From Ligustrum vulgare (lineage: Eukaryota > Streptophyta > Magnoliopsida > Lamiales > Oleaceae), in the NCBI GenBank assembly GCA_963555705.1, contig OY743190.1, positions 16,003,491 to 16,067,490 of the forward strand: a stretch of 64,000 nt of DNA, written 5' to 3'. Numbering within the stretch: the first letter of the stretch is position 1; each line of letters begins with the position of its first letter. Below are positions 9,076 through 23,404 of the stretch, in pieces. Under the pieces are notes generated by a model. The model had not been told where the DNA came from, searched no databases, and saw nothing but the letters and a program-made list of their open reading frames with translations. The position numbers and the translations under genes are program-made.

Positions 9076-10006
9076 ATGTGCTCCAAGACAGATGATAAAG
9101 AGTGGTTATACGTTCAGAATAGTAATCTTTGGAATTTGGAGGCTTATAAAAATAAAATTTTACCTGCCCTACTTGTAAGTTACATGCATATGACGCTGTA
9201 TCTCAAACACTGCTTTGTATTTTGCACGGTAATCCCAAAGAATTATGAAATCAAGGGTGAGAGATTAATCCGTATGCGGATGTCAATGTGCATAATTCTA
9301 CCCGATGGTGGAAGCAAGGCACAGAACTGATAGCCACCAATAAACTAAATGTTCTGGATTCCTTCAATGCGCAGTGTTCTAAACAAGTCCTTCACTTTGT
9401 CGGCTGCATGTTTGAGTTGACAAAGCCAAATTCTAAATGCTTTATCGGTAAATTGTCGTTCTTCTGCATCTTGAATATGAGTTTGGACCATTGGCTACAA
9501 ACTTCAGGAATTGGGAAAACAGGTCTTTGCCAATTCATCAATAATGACGACAAGGAAATGGAACATTTCCAAAATTTAAGAATATGACTTTTTGTATCAC
9601 GTGATTTCAATGTTAAAAGAACAATTAAAGCAGTAATTTAGTCATCAACAGGAAATAAATGTTATTCAATGAACTTGAACATTCTGTACAATGATGTGGA
9701 AATCATTAAAACAAAAGAAATGTCTTCTTGTACTCGGTGATGGTTTTGATGCACTAAGGCCACTGTTCAAGTGTGGACTTGATGGAAGCAAGATACTTGT
9801 CAAAAAGTTGCAATGGCTCCGGGCAATTCTAATTCTGCACATTCCTTGAAGGATATGACAAATGATGACCGCTGGAAAATATTGGAAGGACGCCTTTCTT
9901 TTGATCAAACAAAAGAAGAGTAATTTCCTAATTTTCAAGCAACTATCGAACAACTAATGTGGAAATGTGAAGGTATTCCTTTGGCTTCAAAATTCTCGGT
10001 GGTCAC
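9076..10006 (+). repeat. Unit 8 (931 bp deletion type)
   Basis: Copy of the unit at 3273, with the same 287 bp deletion at 9501-9504. ARC2 Ile; ggacgcc; aagcaacta. Confidence 0.95.
9501..9504 (+). other. 287 bp deletion junction, unit 8
   Basis: Identical to the junction at 3698 and exactly 5803 bp away, so it was copied with block A and is not an independent event. Confidence 0.92.
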
Positions 10007-11224
10007 ATGTGCTCCAAGACAGATGATAAAGAGTGGTTATACGTTCAGAATAGTAATCTTTGGAATTTGGAGGCTTATAAAAATAAAATTTTACCTGCCC
10101 TACTTGTAAGTTACATGCATATGACGCTGTATCTCAAACACTGCTTTGTATTTTGCACGGTAAACCCAAAGAATTATGAAATCAAGGGTGAGAGATTAAT
10201 CCGTATGCGGATGTCTATGTGCATAATTCTACCCGATGGTGGAAGCAAGGCACAGAACTGATAGCCACCAATAAACTAAATGTTCTGGATTCCTTCAATG
10301 CGCAGTGTTCTAAACAAGTCCTTCACTTTGTCGGCTGCATGTTTGAGTTGACAAAGCCAAATTCTAAATGCTTTATCGGTAAATTGTCGTTCTTCTGCAT
10401 CTTGAATATGAGTTTGGACCATTGGCTACAAACTTTGGAGCTCCTTGAACCTATCATGTAGCTCCCAACAAACTTTTGAAGACTTGCTTGACGACATCAA
10501 ATATTTGCGTAAGTAGGAAATGTATTATTCTACAAACTTCAGCAACCTAAGAATCCGTGATGATTTGACAAAGGCAGCAACAGAATAATTCAACTTACAG
10601 TTGGCAAAAAGAAATATTGGCGAAAACCAATTTGAAAAGCAGGAAATGAAACTACCTCTTGAAAACAACATCAGGAGTAGCCGACGGAGCAACCGCATCT
10701 GTTATATCAAATGTTGGTACTTCAGGAATTGGGAAAACAGGTCTTTGCCAATTCATCAATAATGACGACAAGGAAATGGAACATTTCCAAAATTTAAGAA
10801 TATGACTTTTTGTATCATGTGATTTCAATGTTAAAAGAACAATTAAAGCAGTAATTTAGTCATCAACAGGAAATAAATGTTATTCAATGAACTTGAACAT
10901 TCTGTACAATGATGTGGAAATATATAAAACAAAAGAAATGTCTTCTTGTACTCGGTGATGGTTTTGATGCACTAAGGCCACTGTTCAAGTGTGGACTTGA
11001 TGGAAGCAAGATACTTGTCAAAAAGTTGCAATGGCTCCGGGCAATTCTAATTCTGCACATTCCTTGAAGGATATGACAAATGATGACCGCTGGAAAATAT
11101 TGGAAGGGCGCCTTTCTTTTGATCAAACAAAAGAAGAGTAATTTCCTAATTTTCAAGCAACTGTCGAACAACTAATGTGGAAATGTGAAGGTATTCCTTT
11201 GGCTTCAAAATTCTCGGTGGTCAC
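10007..11224 (+). repeat. Unit 9 (1218 bp)
   Basis: Copy of the unit at 4204 (Asn, atgtctatg, aatatataa). The G-box is lost by a C to T change at 10818. Confidence 0.95.
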
Positions 11225-12442
11225 ATGTGCTCCAAGACAGATGATAAAGAGTGGTTATACGTTCAGAATAGTAATCTTTGGAATTTGGAGGCTTATAAAA
11301 ATAAAATTTTACCTGCCCTACTTGTAAGTTACATGCATATGACGCTGTATCTCAAACTCTGCTTTGTATTTTGCACGGTAATCCCAAAGAATTATGAAAT
11401 CAAGGGTGAGAGATTAATCCGTATGCGGATGTCAATGTGCATAATTCTACCCGATGGTGGAAGCAAGGCACAGAACTGATAGCCACCAATAAACTAAATG
11501 TTCTGGATTCCTTCAATGCGCAGTGTTCTAAACAAGTCCTTCACTTTGTCGGCTGCATGTTTGAGTTGACAAAGCCAAATTCTAAATGCTTTATCGGTAA
11601 ATTGTCGTTCTTCTGCATCTTGAATATGAGTTTGGACCATTGGCTACAAACTTTGGAGCTCCTTGAACCTATCATGTAGTTCCCAACAAACTTTTGAAGA
11701 CTTGCTTGACGACATCAAATATTTGCGTAAGTAGGAAATGTATTATTCTACAAACTTCAGCAACCTAAGAATCCGTGATGATTTGACAAAGGCAGCAACA
11801 GAATAATTCAACTTACAGTTGGCAAAAAGAAATATTGGCGAAAACCAATTTGAAAAGCAGGAAATGAAACTACCTCTTGAAAACAACATCAGGAGTAGCC
11901 GACGGAGCAACCGCATCTGTTATATCAAATGTTGGTACTTCAGGAATTGGGAAAACAGGTCTTTGCCAATTCATCAATAATGACGACAAGGAAATGGAAC
12001 ATTTCCAAAATTTAAGAATATGACTTTTTGTATCACGTGATTTCAATGTTAAAAGAACAATTAAAGCAGTAATTTAGTCATCAACAGGAAATAAATGTTA
12101 TTCAATGAACTTGAACATTCTGTACAATGATGTGGAAATCATTAAAACAAAAGAAATGTCTTCTTGTACTCGGTGATGGTTTTGATGCACTAAGGCCACT
12201 GTTCAAGTGTGGACTTGATGGAAGCAAGATACTTGTCAAAAAGTTGCAATGGCTCCGGGCAATTCTAATTCTGCACATTCCTTGAAGGATATGACAAATG
12301 ATGACCGCTGGAAAATATTGGAAGGACGCCTTTCTTTTGATCAAACAAAAGAAGAGTAATTTCCTAATTTTCAAGCAACTATCGAACAACTAATGTGGAA
12401 ATGTGAAGGTATTCCTTTGGCTTCAAAATTCTCGGTGGTCAC
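11225..12442 (+). repeat. Unit 10 (1218 bp)
   Basis: Copy of the unit at 5422: aaactctgc, tagttccc, ggacgcc, aagcaacta. Confidence 0.95.
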
Positions 12443-13660
12443 ATGTGCTCCAAGACAGATGATAAAGAGTGGTTATACGTTCAGAATAGTAATCTTTGGA
12501 ATTTGGAGGCTTATAAAAATAAAATTTTACCTGCCCTACTTGTAAGTTACATGCATATGACGCTGTATCTCAAACACTGCTTTGTATTTTGCACGGTAAA
12601 CCCAAAGAATTATGAAATCAAGGGTGAGAGATTAATCCGTATGCGGATGTCAATGTGCATAATTCTACCCGATGGTGGAAGCAAGGCACAGAACTGATAG
12701 CCACCAATAAACTAAATGTTCTGGATTCCTTCAATGCGCAGTGTTCTAAACAAGTCCTTCACTTTGTCGGCTGCATGTTTGAGTTGACAAAGCCAAATTC
12801 TAAATGCTTTATCGGTAAATTGTCGTTCTTCTGCATCTTGAATATGAGTTTGGACCATTGGCTACAAACTTTGGAGCTCCTTGAACCTATCATGTAGCTC
12901 CCAACAAACTTTTGAAGACTTGCTTGACGACATCAAATATTTGCGTAAGTAGGAAATGTATTATTCTACAAACTTCAGCAACCTAAGAATCCGTGATGAT
13001 TTGAAAAAGGCAGCAACAGAATAATTCAACTTACAGTTGGCAAAAAGAAATATTGGCGAAAACCAATTTGAAAAGCAGGAAATGAAACTACCTCTTGAAA
13101 ACAACATCAGTAGTAGCCGACGGAGCAACCGCATCTGTTATATCAAATGTTGGAACTTCAGGAATTTGGAAAACAGGTCTTTGCCAATTCATCAATAATG
13201 ACGACAAGGAAATGGAACATTTCCAAAATTTAAGAATATGACTTTTTGTATCACGTGATTTCAATGTTAAAAGAACAATTAAAGCAGTAATTTAGTCATC
13301 AACAGGAAATAAATGTTATTCAATGAACTTGAACATTCTGTACAATGATGTGGAAATATATAAAACAAAAGAAATGTCTTCTTGTACTCGGTGATGGTTT
13401 TGATGCACTAAGGCCACTGTTCAAGTGTGGACTTGATGGAAGCAAGATACTTGTCAAAAAGTTGCAATGGCTCCGGGCAATTCTAATTCTGCACATTCCT
13501 TGAAGGATATGACAAATGATGACCGCTGGAAAATATTGGAAGGGCGCCTTTCTTTTGATCAAACAAAAGAAGAGTAATTTCCTAATTTTCAAGCACCTGT
13601 CGAACAACTAATGTGGAAATGTGAAGGTATTCCTTTGGCTTCAAAATTCTCGGTGGTCAC
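12443..13660 (+). repeat. Unit 11 (1218 bp, GIWKT)
   Basis: Copy of the unit at 6640, with aagcacctg in place of aagcacttg. Trp codon at 13167. Confidence 0.95.
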
Positions 13661-14878
13661 ATGTGCTCCAAGACAGATGATAAAGAGTGGTTATACGTTC
13701 AGAATAGTAATCTTTGGAATTTGGAGGCTTATAAAAATAAAATTTTACCTGCCCTACTTGTAAGTTACATGCATATGACGCTGTATCTCAAACACTGCTT
13801 TGTATTTTGCACGGTAAACCCAAAGAATTATGAAATCAAGGGTGAGAGATTAATCCGTATGCGGATGTCAATGTGCATAATTCTACCCGATGGTGGAAGC
13901 AAGGCACAGAACTGATAGCCACCAATAAACTAAATGTTCTGGATTCCTTCAATGCGCAGTGTTCTAAACAAGTCCTTCACTTTGTCGGCTGCATGTTTGA
14001 GTTGACAAAGCCAAATTCTAAATGCTTTATCGGTAAATTGTCGTTCTTCTGCATCTTGAATATGAGTTTGGACCATTGGCTACAAACTTTGGAGCTCCTT
14101 GAACCTATCATGTAGCTCCCAACAAACTTTTGAAGACTTGCTTGACGACATCAAATATTTGCGTAAGTAGGAAATGTATTATTCTACAAACTTCAGCAAC
14201 CTAAGAATCCGTGATGATTTGAAAAAGGCAGCAACAGAATAATTCAACTTACAGTTGGCAAAAAGAAATATTGGCGAAAACCAATTTGAAAAGCAGGAAA
14301 TGAAACTACCTCTTGAAAACAACATCAGTAGTAGCCGACGGAGCAACCGCATCTGTTATATCAAATGTTGGAACTTCAGGAATTTGGAAAACAGGTCTTT
14401 GCCAATTCATCAATAATGACGACAAGGAAATGGAACATTTCCAAAATTTAAGAATATGACTTTTTGTATCACGTGATTTCAATGTTAAAAGAACAATTAA
14501 AGCAGTAATTTAGTCATCAACAGGAAATAAATGTTATTCAATGAACTTGAACATTCTGTACAATGATGTGGAAATATATAAAACAAAAGAAATGTCTTCT
14601 TGTACTCGGTGATGGTTTTGATGCACTAAGGCCACTGTTCAAGTGTGGACTTGATGGAAGCAAGATACTTGTCAAAAAGTTGCAATGGCTCCGGGCAATT
14701 CTAATTCTGCACATTCCTTGAAGGATATGACAAATGATGACCGCTGGAAAATATTGGAAGGGCGCCTTTCTTTTGATCAAACAAAAGAAGAGTAATTTCC
14801 TAATTTTCAAGCACCTGTCGAACAACTAATGTGGAAATGTGAAGGTATTCCTTTGGCTTCAAAATTCTCGGTGGTCAC
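13661..14878 (+). repeat. Unit 12 (1218 bp, GIWKT)
   Basis: ARC2 Asn; gatgatttgaaaaagg; cagtagtagcc; Trp at 14385; aatatataa; aagcacctg. Its right part looks like a direct duplicate of the preceding unit. Confidence 0.95.
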
Positions 14879-16096
14879 ATGTGCTCCAAGACAGATGATA
14901 AAGAGTGGTTATACGTTCAGAATAGTAATCTTTGGAATTTGGAGGCTTATAAAAATAAAATTTTACCTGCCCTACTTGTAAGTTACATGCATATGACGCT
15001 GTATCTCAAACACTGCTTTGTATTTTGCACGGTAATCCCAAAGAATTATGAAATCAAGGGTGAGAGATTAATCCGTATGCGGATGTCAATGTGCATAATT
15101 CTACCCGATGGTGGAAGCAAGGCACAGAACTGATAGCCACCAATAAACTAAATGTTCTGGATTCCTTCAATGCGCAGTGTTCTAAACAAGTCCTTCACTT
15201 TGTCGGCTGCATGTTTGAGTTGACAAAGCCAAATTCTAAATGCTTTATCGGTAAATTGTCGTTCTTCTGCATCTTGAATATGAGTTTGGACCATTGGCTA
15301 CAAACTTTGGAGCTCCTTGAACCTATCATGTAGCTCCCAACAAACTTTTGAAGACTTGCTTGACGACATCAAATATTTGCGTAAGTAGGAAATGTATTAT
15401 TCTACAAACTTCAGCAACCTAAGAATCCGTGATGATTTGACAAAGGCAGCAACAGAATAATTCAACTTACAGTTGGCAAAAAGAAATATTGGCGAAAACC
15501 AATTTGAAAAGCAGGAAATGAAACTACCTCTTGAAAACAACATCAGGAGTAGCCGACGGAGCAACCGCATCTGTTATATCAAATGTTGGTACTTCAGGAA
15601 TTGGGAAAACAGGTCTTTGCCAATTCATCAATAATGACGACAAGGAAATGGAACATTTCCAAAATTTAAGAATATGACTTTTTGTATCACGTGATTTCAA
15701 TGTTAAAAGAACAATTAAAGCAGTAATTTAGTCATCAACAGGAAATAAATGTTATTCAATGAACTTGAACATTCTGTACAATGATGTGGAAATCATTAAA
15801 ACAAAAGAAATGTCTTCTTGTACTCGGTGATGGTTTTGATGCACTAAGGCCACTGTTCAAGTGTGGACTTGATGGAAGCAAGATACTTGTCAAAAAGTTG
15901 CAATGGCTCCGGGCAATTCTAATTCTGCACATTCCTTGAAGGATATGACAAATGATGACCGCTGGAAAATATTGGAAGGACGCCTTTCTTTTGATCAAAC
16001 AAAAGAAGAGTAATTTCCTAATTTTCAAGCAACTATCGAACAACTAATGTGGAAATGTGAAGGTATTCCTTTGGCTTCAAAATTCTCGGTGGTCAC
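14879..16096 (+). repeat. Unit 13 (1218 bp)
   Basis: ARC2 Ile; gatgatttgac; GIGKT; aatcattaa; ggacgcc; aagcaacta. Confidence 0.95.
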
Positions 16097-17314
16097 ATGT
16101 GCTCCAAGACAGATGATAAAGAGTGGTTATACGTTCAGAATAGTAATCTTTGGAATTTGGAGGCTTATAAAAATAAAATTTTACCTGCCCTACTTGTAAG
16201 TTACATGCATATGACGCTGTATCTCAAACACTGCTTTGTATTTTGCACGGTAAACCCAAAGAATTATGAAATCAAGGGTGAGAGATTAATCCGTATGCGG
16301 ATGTCAATGTGCATAATTCTACCCGATGGTGGAAGCAAGGCACAGAACTGATAGCCACCAATAAACTAAATGTTCTGGATTCCTTCAATGCGCAGTGTTC
16401 TAAACAAGTCCTTCACTTTGTCGGCTGCATGTTTGAGTTGACAAAGCCAAATTCTAAATGCTTTATCGGTAAATTGTCGTTCTTCTGCATCTTGAATATG
16501 AGTTTGGACCATTGGCTACAAACTTTGGAGCTCCTTGAACCTATCATGTAGCTCCCAACAAACTTTTGAAGACTTGCTTGACGACATCAAATATTTGCGT
16601 AAGTAGGAAATGTATTATTCTACAAACTTCAGCAACCTAAGAATCCGTGATGATTTGACAAAGGCAGCAACAGAATAATTCAACTTACAGTTGGCAAAAA
16701 GAAATATTGGCGAAAACCAATTTGAAAAGCAGGAAATGAAACTACCTCTTGAAAACAACATCAGTAGTAGCCGACGGAGCAACCGCATCTGTTATATCAA
16801 ATGTTGGAACTTCAGGAATTTGGAAAACAGGTCTTTGCCAATTCATCAATAATGACGACAAGGAAATGGAACATTTCCAAAATTTAAGAATATGACTTTT
16901 TGTATCACGTGATTTCAATGTTAAAAGAACAATTAAAGCAGTAATTTAGTCATCAACAGGAAATAAATGTTATTCAATGAACTTGAACATTCTGTACAAT
17001 GATGTGGAAATATATAAAACAAAAGAAATGTCTTCTTGTACTCGGTGATGGTTTTGATGCACTAAGGCCACTGTTCAAGTGTGGACTTGATGGAAGCAAG
17101 ATACTTGTCAAAAAGTTGCAATGGCTCCGGGCAATTCTAATTCTGCACATTCCTTGAAGGATATGACAAATGATGACCGATGGAAAATATTGGAAGGGCG
17201 CCTTTCTTTTGATCAAACAAAAGAAGAGTAATTTCCTAATTTTCAAGCACCTGTCGAACAACTAATGTGGAAATGTGAAGGTATTCCTTTGGCTTCAAAA
17301 TTCTCGGTGGTCAC
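16097..17314 (+). repeat. Unit 14 (1218 bp, GIWKT)
   Basis: ARC2 Asn; cagtagtagcc; Trp at 16821; aatatataa; private gaccgatgg near 17177; aagcacctg. Confidence 0.95.
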
Positions 17315-18532
17315 ATGTGCTCCAAGACAGATGATAAAGAGTGGTTATACGTTCAGAATAGTAATCTTTGGAATTTGGAGGCTTATAAAAATAAAATTTT
17401 ACCTGCCCTACTTGTAAGTTACATGCATATGACGCTGTATCTCAAACACTGCTTTGTATTTTGCACGGTAAACCCAAAGAATTATGAAATCAAGGGTGAG
17501 AGATTAATCCGTATGCGGATGTCAATGTGCATAATTCTACCCGATGGTGGAAGCAAGGCACAGAACTGATAGCCACCAATAAACTAAATGTTCTGGATTC
17601 CTTCAATGCGCAGTGTTCTAAACAAGTCCTTCACTTTGTCGGCTGCATGTTTGAGTTGACAAAGCCAAATTCTAAATGCTTTATCGGTAAATTGTCGTTC
17701 TTCTGCATCTTGAATATGAGTTTGGACCATTGGCTACAAACTTTGGAGCTCCTTGAACCTATCATGTAGCTCCCAACAAACTTTTGAAGACTTGCTTGAC
17801 GACATCAAATATTTGCGTAAGTAGGAAATGTATTATTCTACAAACTTCAGCAACCTAAGAATCCGTGATGATTTGACAAAGGCAGCAACAGAATAATTCA
17901 ACTTACAGTTGGCAAAAAGAAATATTGGCGAAAACCAATTTGAAAAGCAGGAAATGAAACTACCTCTTGAAAACAACATCAGGAGTAGCCGACGGAGCAA
18001 CCGCATCTGTTATATCAAATGTTGGTACTTCAGGAATTGGGAAAACAGGTCTTTGCCAATTCATCAATAATGACGACAAGGAAATGGAACATTTCCAAAA
18101 TTTAAGAATATGACTTTTTGTATCACGTGATTTCAATGTTAAAAGAACAATTAAAGCAGTAATTTAGTCATCAACAGGAAATAAATGTTATTCAATGAAC
18201 TTGAACATTCTGTACAATGATGTGGAAATATATAAAACAAAAGAAATGTCTTCTTGTACTCGGTGATGGTTTTGATGCACTAAGGCCACTGTTCAAGTGT
18301 GGACTTGATGGAAGCAAGATACTTGTCAAAAAGTTGCAATGGCTCCGGGCAATTCTAATTCTGCACATTCCTTGAAGGATATGACAAATGATGACCGCTG
18401 GAAAATATTGGAAGGGCGCCTTTCTTTTGATCAAACAAAAGAAGAGTAATTTCCTAATTTTCAAGCACCTGTCGAACAACTAATGTGGAAATGTGAAGGT
18501 ATTCCTTTGGCTTCAAAATTCTCGGTGGTCAC
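17315..18532 (+). repeat. Unit 15 (1218 bp)
   Basis: ARC2 Asn; caggagtagcc; GIGKT; aatatataa; aagcacctg. Confidence 0.95.
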
Positions 18533-19750
18533 ATGTGCTCCAAGACAGATGATAAAGAGTGGTTATACGTTCAGAATAGTAATCTTTGGAATTTGGAGGC
18601 TTATAAAAATAAAATTTTACCTGCCCTACTTGTAAGTTACATGCATATGACGCTGTATCTCAAACACTGCTTTGTATTTTGCACGGTAATCCCAAAGAAT
18701 TATGAAATCAAGGGTGAGAGATTAATCCGTATGCGGATGTCAATGTGCATAATTCTACCCGATGGTGGAAGCAAGGCACAGAACTGATAGCCACCAATAA
18801 ACTAAATGTTCTGGATTCCTTCAATGCGCAGTGTTCTAAACAAGTCCTTCACTTTGTCGGCTGCATGTTTGAGTTGACAAAGCCAAATTCTAAATGCTTT
18901 ATCGGTAAATTGTCGTTCTTCTGCATCTTGAATATGAGTTTGGACCATTGGCTACAAACTTTGGAGCTCCTTGAACCTATCATGTAGCTCCCAACAAACT
19001 TTTGAAGACTTGCTTGACGACATCAAATATTTGCGTAAGTAGGAAATGTATTATTCTACAAACTTCAGCAACCTAAGAATCCGTGATGATTTGACAAAGG
19101 CAGCAACAGAATAATTCAACTTACAGTTGGCAAAAAGAAATATTGGCGAAAACCAATTTGAAAAGCAGGAAATGAAACTACCTCTTGAAAACAACATCAG
19201 GAGTAGCCGACGGAGCAACCGCATCTGTTATATCAAATGTTGGTACTTCAGGAATTGGGAAAACAGGTCTTTGCCAATTCATCAATAATGACGACAAGGA
19301 AATGGAACATTTCCAAAATTTAAGAATATGACTTTTTGTATCACGTGATTTCAATGTTAAAAGAACAATTAAAGCAGTAATTTAGTCATCAACAGGAAAT
19401 AAATGTTATTCAATGAACTTGAACATTCTGTACAATGATGTGGAAATCATTAAAACAAAAGAAATGTCTTCTTGTACTCGGTGATGGTTTTGATGCACTA
19501 AGGCCACTGTTCAAGTGTGGACTTGATGGAAGCAAGATACTTGTCAAAAAGTTGCAATGGCTCCGGGCAATTCTAATTCTGCACATTCCTTGAAGGATAT
19601 GACAAATGATGACCGCTGGAAAATATTGGAAGGGCGCCTTTCTTTTGATCAAACAAAAGAAGAGTAATTTCCTAATTTTCAAGCACCTGTCGAACAACTA
19701 ATGTGGAAATGTGAAGGTATTCCTTTGGCTTCAAAATTCTCGGTGGTCAC
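18533..19750 (+). repeat. Unit 16 (1218 bp)
   Basis: ARC2 Ile; GIGKT; aatcattaa combined with aagcacctg, an unusual recombinant pairing. Confidence 0.95.
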
Positions 19751-20968
19751 ATGTGCTCCAAGACAGATGATAAAGAGTGGTTATACGTTCAGAATAGTAA
19801 TCTTTGGAATTTGGAGGCTTATAAAAATAAAATTTTACCTGCCCTACTTGTAAGTTACATGCATATGACGCTGTATCTCAAACACTGCTTTGTATTTTGC
19901 ACGGTAAACCCAAAGAATTATGAAATCAAGGGTGAGAGATTAATCCGTATGCGGATGTCAATGTGCATAATTCTACCCGATGGTGGAAGCAAGGCACAGA
20001 ACTGATAGCCACCAATAAACTAAATGTTCTGGATTCCTTCAATGCGCAGTGTTCTAAACAAGTCCTTCACTTTGTCGGCTGCATGTTTGAGTTGACAAAG
20101 CCAAATTCTAAATGCTTTATCGGTAAATTGTCGTTCTTCTGCATCTTGAATATGAGTTTGGACCATTGGCTACAAACTTTGGAGCTCCTTGAACCTATCA
20201 TGTAGCTCCCAACAAACTTTTGAAGACTTGCTTGACGACATCAAATATTTGCGTAAGTAGGAAATGTATTATTCTACAAACTTCAGCAACCTAAGAATCC
20301 GTGATGATTTGACAAAGGCAGCAACAGAATAATTCAACTTACAGTTGGCAAAAAGAAATATTGGCGAAAACCAATTTGAAAAGCAGGAAATGAAACTACC
20401 TCTTGAAAACAACATCAGGAGTAGCCGACGGAGCAACCGCATCTGTTATATCAAATGTTGGTACTTCAGGAATTGGGAAAACAGGTCTTTGCCAATTCAT
20501 CAATAATGACGACAAGGAAATGGAACATTTCCAAAATTTAAGAATATGACTTTTTGTATCACGTGATTTCAATGTTAAAAGAACAATTAAAGCAGTAATT
20601 TAGTCATCAACAGGAAATAAATGTTATTCAATGAACTTGAACATTCTGTACAATGATGTGGAAATATATAAAACAAAAGAAATGTCTTCTTGTACTCGGT
20701 GATGGTTTTGATGCACTAAGGCCACTGTTCAAGTGTGGACTTGATGGAAGCAAGATACTTGTCAAAAAGTTGCAATGGCTCCGGGCAATTCTAATTCTGC
20801 ACATTCCTTGAAGGATATGACAAATGATGACCGCTGGAAAATATTGGAAGGGCGCCTTTCTTTTGATCAAACAAAAGAAGAGTAATTTCCTAATTTTCAA
20901 GCACCTGTCGAACAACTAATGTGGAAATGTGAAGGTATTCCTTTGGCTTCAAAATTCTCGGTGGTCAC
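19751..20968 (+). repeat. Unit 17 (1218 bp)
   Basis: ARC2 Asn; GIGKT; aatatataa; aagcacctg; same marker set as the unit at 17315. Confidence 0.95.
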
Positions 20969-22186
20969 ATGTGCTCCAAGACAGATGATAAAGAGTGGTT
21001 ATACGTTCAGAATAGTAATCTTTGGAATTTGGAGGCTTATAAAAATAAAATTTTACCTGCCCTACTTGTAAGTTACATGCATATGACGCTGTATCTCAAA
21101 CACTGCTTTGTATTTTGCACGGTAATCCCAAAGAATTATGAAATCAAGGGTGAGAGATTAATCCGTATGCGGATGTCAATGTGCATAATTCTACCCGATG
21201 GTGGAAGCAAGGCACAGAACTGATAGCCACCAATAAACTAAATGTTCTGGATTCCTTCAATGCGCAGTGTTCTAAACAAGTCCTTCACTTTGTCGGCTGC
21301 ATGTTTGAGTTGACAAAGCCAAATTCTAAATGCTTTATCGGTAAATTGTCGTTCTTCTGCATCTTGAATATGAGTTTGGACCATTGGCTACAAACTTTGG
21401 AGCTCCTTGAACCTATCATGTAGCTCCCAACAAACTTTTGAAGACTTGCTTGACGACATCAAATATTTGCGTAAGTAGGAAATGTATTATTCTACAAACT
21501 TCAGCAACCTAAGAATCCGTGATGATTTGACAAAGGCAGCAACAGAATAATTCAACTTACAGTTGGAAAAAAGAAATATTGGCGAAAACCAATTTGAAAA
21601 GCAGGAAATGAAACTACCTCTTGAAAACAACATCAGGAGTAGCCGACGGAGCAACCGCATCTGTTATATCAAATGTTGGTACTTCAGGAATTGGGAAAAC
21701 AGGTCTTTGCCAATTCATCAATAATGACGACAAGGAAATGGAACATTTCCAAAATTTAAGAATATGACTTTTTGTATCACGTGATTTCAATGTTAAAAGA
21801 ACAATTAAAGCAGTAATTTAGTCATCAACAGGAAATAAATGTTATTCAATGAACTTGAACATTCTGTACAATGATGTGGAAATCATTAAAACAAAAGAAA
21901 TGTCTTCTTGTACTCGGTGATGGTTTTGATGCACTAAGGCCACTGTTCAAGTGTGGACTTGATGGAAGCAAGATACTTGTCAAAAAGTTGCAATGGCTCC
22001 GGGCAATTCTAATTCTGCACATTCCTTGAAGGATATGACAAATGATGACCGCTGGAAAATATTGGAAGGACGCCTTTCTTTTGATCAAACAAAAGAAGAG
22101 TAATTTCCTAATTTTCAAGCAACTATCGAACAACTAATGTGGAAATGTGAAGGTATTCCTTTGGCTTCAAAATTCTCGGTGGTCAC
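20969..22186 (+). repeat. Unit 18 (1218 bp)
   Basis: ARC2 Ile; private gttggaaaaaag near 21566; GIGKT; aatcattaa; ggacgcc; aagcaacta. Confidence 0.95.
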
Positions 22187-23404
22187 ATGTGCTCCAAGAC
22201 AGATGATAAAGAGTGGTTATACGTTCAGGATAGTAATCTTTGGAATTTGGAGGCTTATAAAAATAAAATTTTACCTGCCCTACTTGTAAGTTACATGCAT
22301 ATGACGCTGTATCTCAAACACTGCTTTGTATTTTGCACGGTAAACCCAAAGAATTATGAAATCAAGGGTGAGAGATTAATCCGTATGCGGATGTCAATGT
22401 GCATAATTCTACCCGATGGTGGAAGCAAGGCACAGAACTGATAGCCACCAATAAACTAAATGTTCTGGATTCCTTCAATGCGCAGTGTTCTAAACAAGTC
22501 CTTCACTTTGTCGGCTGCATGTTTGAGTTGACAAAGCCAAATTCTAAATGCTTTATCGGTAAATTGTCGTTCTTCTGCATCTTGAATATGAGTTTGGACC
22601 ATTGGCTACAAACTTTGGAGCTCCTTGAACCTATCATGTAGCTCCCAACAAACTTTTGAAGACTTGCTTGACGACATCAAATATTTGCGTAAGTAGGAAA
22701 TGTATTATTCTACAAACTTCAGCAACCTAAGAATCCGTGATGATTTGACAAAGGCAGCAACAGAATAATTCAACTTACAGTTGGCAAAAAGAAATATTGG
22801 CGAAAACCAATTTGAAAAGCAGGAAATGAAACTACCTCTTGAAAACAACATCAGTAGTAGCCGACGGAGCAACCGCATCTGTTATATCAAATGTTGGTAC
22901 TTCAGGAATTTGGAAAACAGGTCTTTGCCAATTCATCAATAATGACGACAAGGAAATGGAACATTTCCAAAATTTAAGAATATGACTTTTTGTATCACGT
23001 GATTTCAATGTTAAAAGAACAATTAAAGCAGTAATTTAGTCATCAACAGGAAATAAATGTTATTCAATGAACTTGAACATTCTGTACAATGATGTGGAAA
23101 TCATTAAAACAAAAGAAATGTCTTCTTGTACTCGGTGATGGTTTTGATGCACTAAGGCCACTGTTCAAGTGTGGACTTGATGGAAGCAAGATACTTGTCA
23201 AAAAGTTGCAATGGCTCCGGGCAATTCTAATTCTGCACATTCCTTGAAGGATATGACAAATGATGACCGCTGGAAAATATTGGAAGGACGCCTTTCTTTT
23301 GATCAAACAAAAGAAGAGTAATTTCCTAATTTTCAAGCAACTATCGAACAACTAATGTGGAAATGTGAAGGTATTCCTTTGGCTTCAAAATTCTCGGTGG
23401 TCAC
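22187..23404 (+). repeat. Unit 19 (1218 bp, GIWKT)
   Basis: Private ttcaggatag (Asn to Asp in ARC2); ARC2 codon Asn; cagtagtagcc with ggtacttc; Trp at 22911; aatcattaa; ggacgcc. This is a mixed haplotype. Confidence 0.95.

Larger units (their letters stand above)
8043..13845 (+). repeat. Higher-order block A, copy 2 (period 5803 bp)
   Basis: Matches copy 1 at an offset of 5803. I saw two differences inside: 5015 C versus 10818 T, and 7794 T versus 13597 C. Similarity ends before 14218, where gatgatttg replaces the gatgaattg seen at 8415. Confidence 0.9.
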
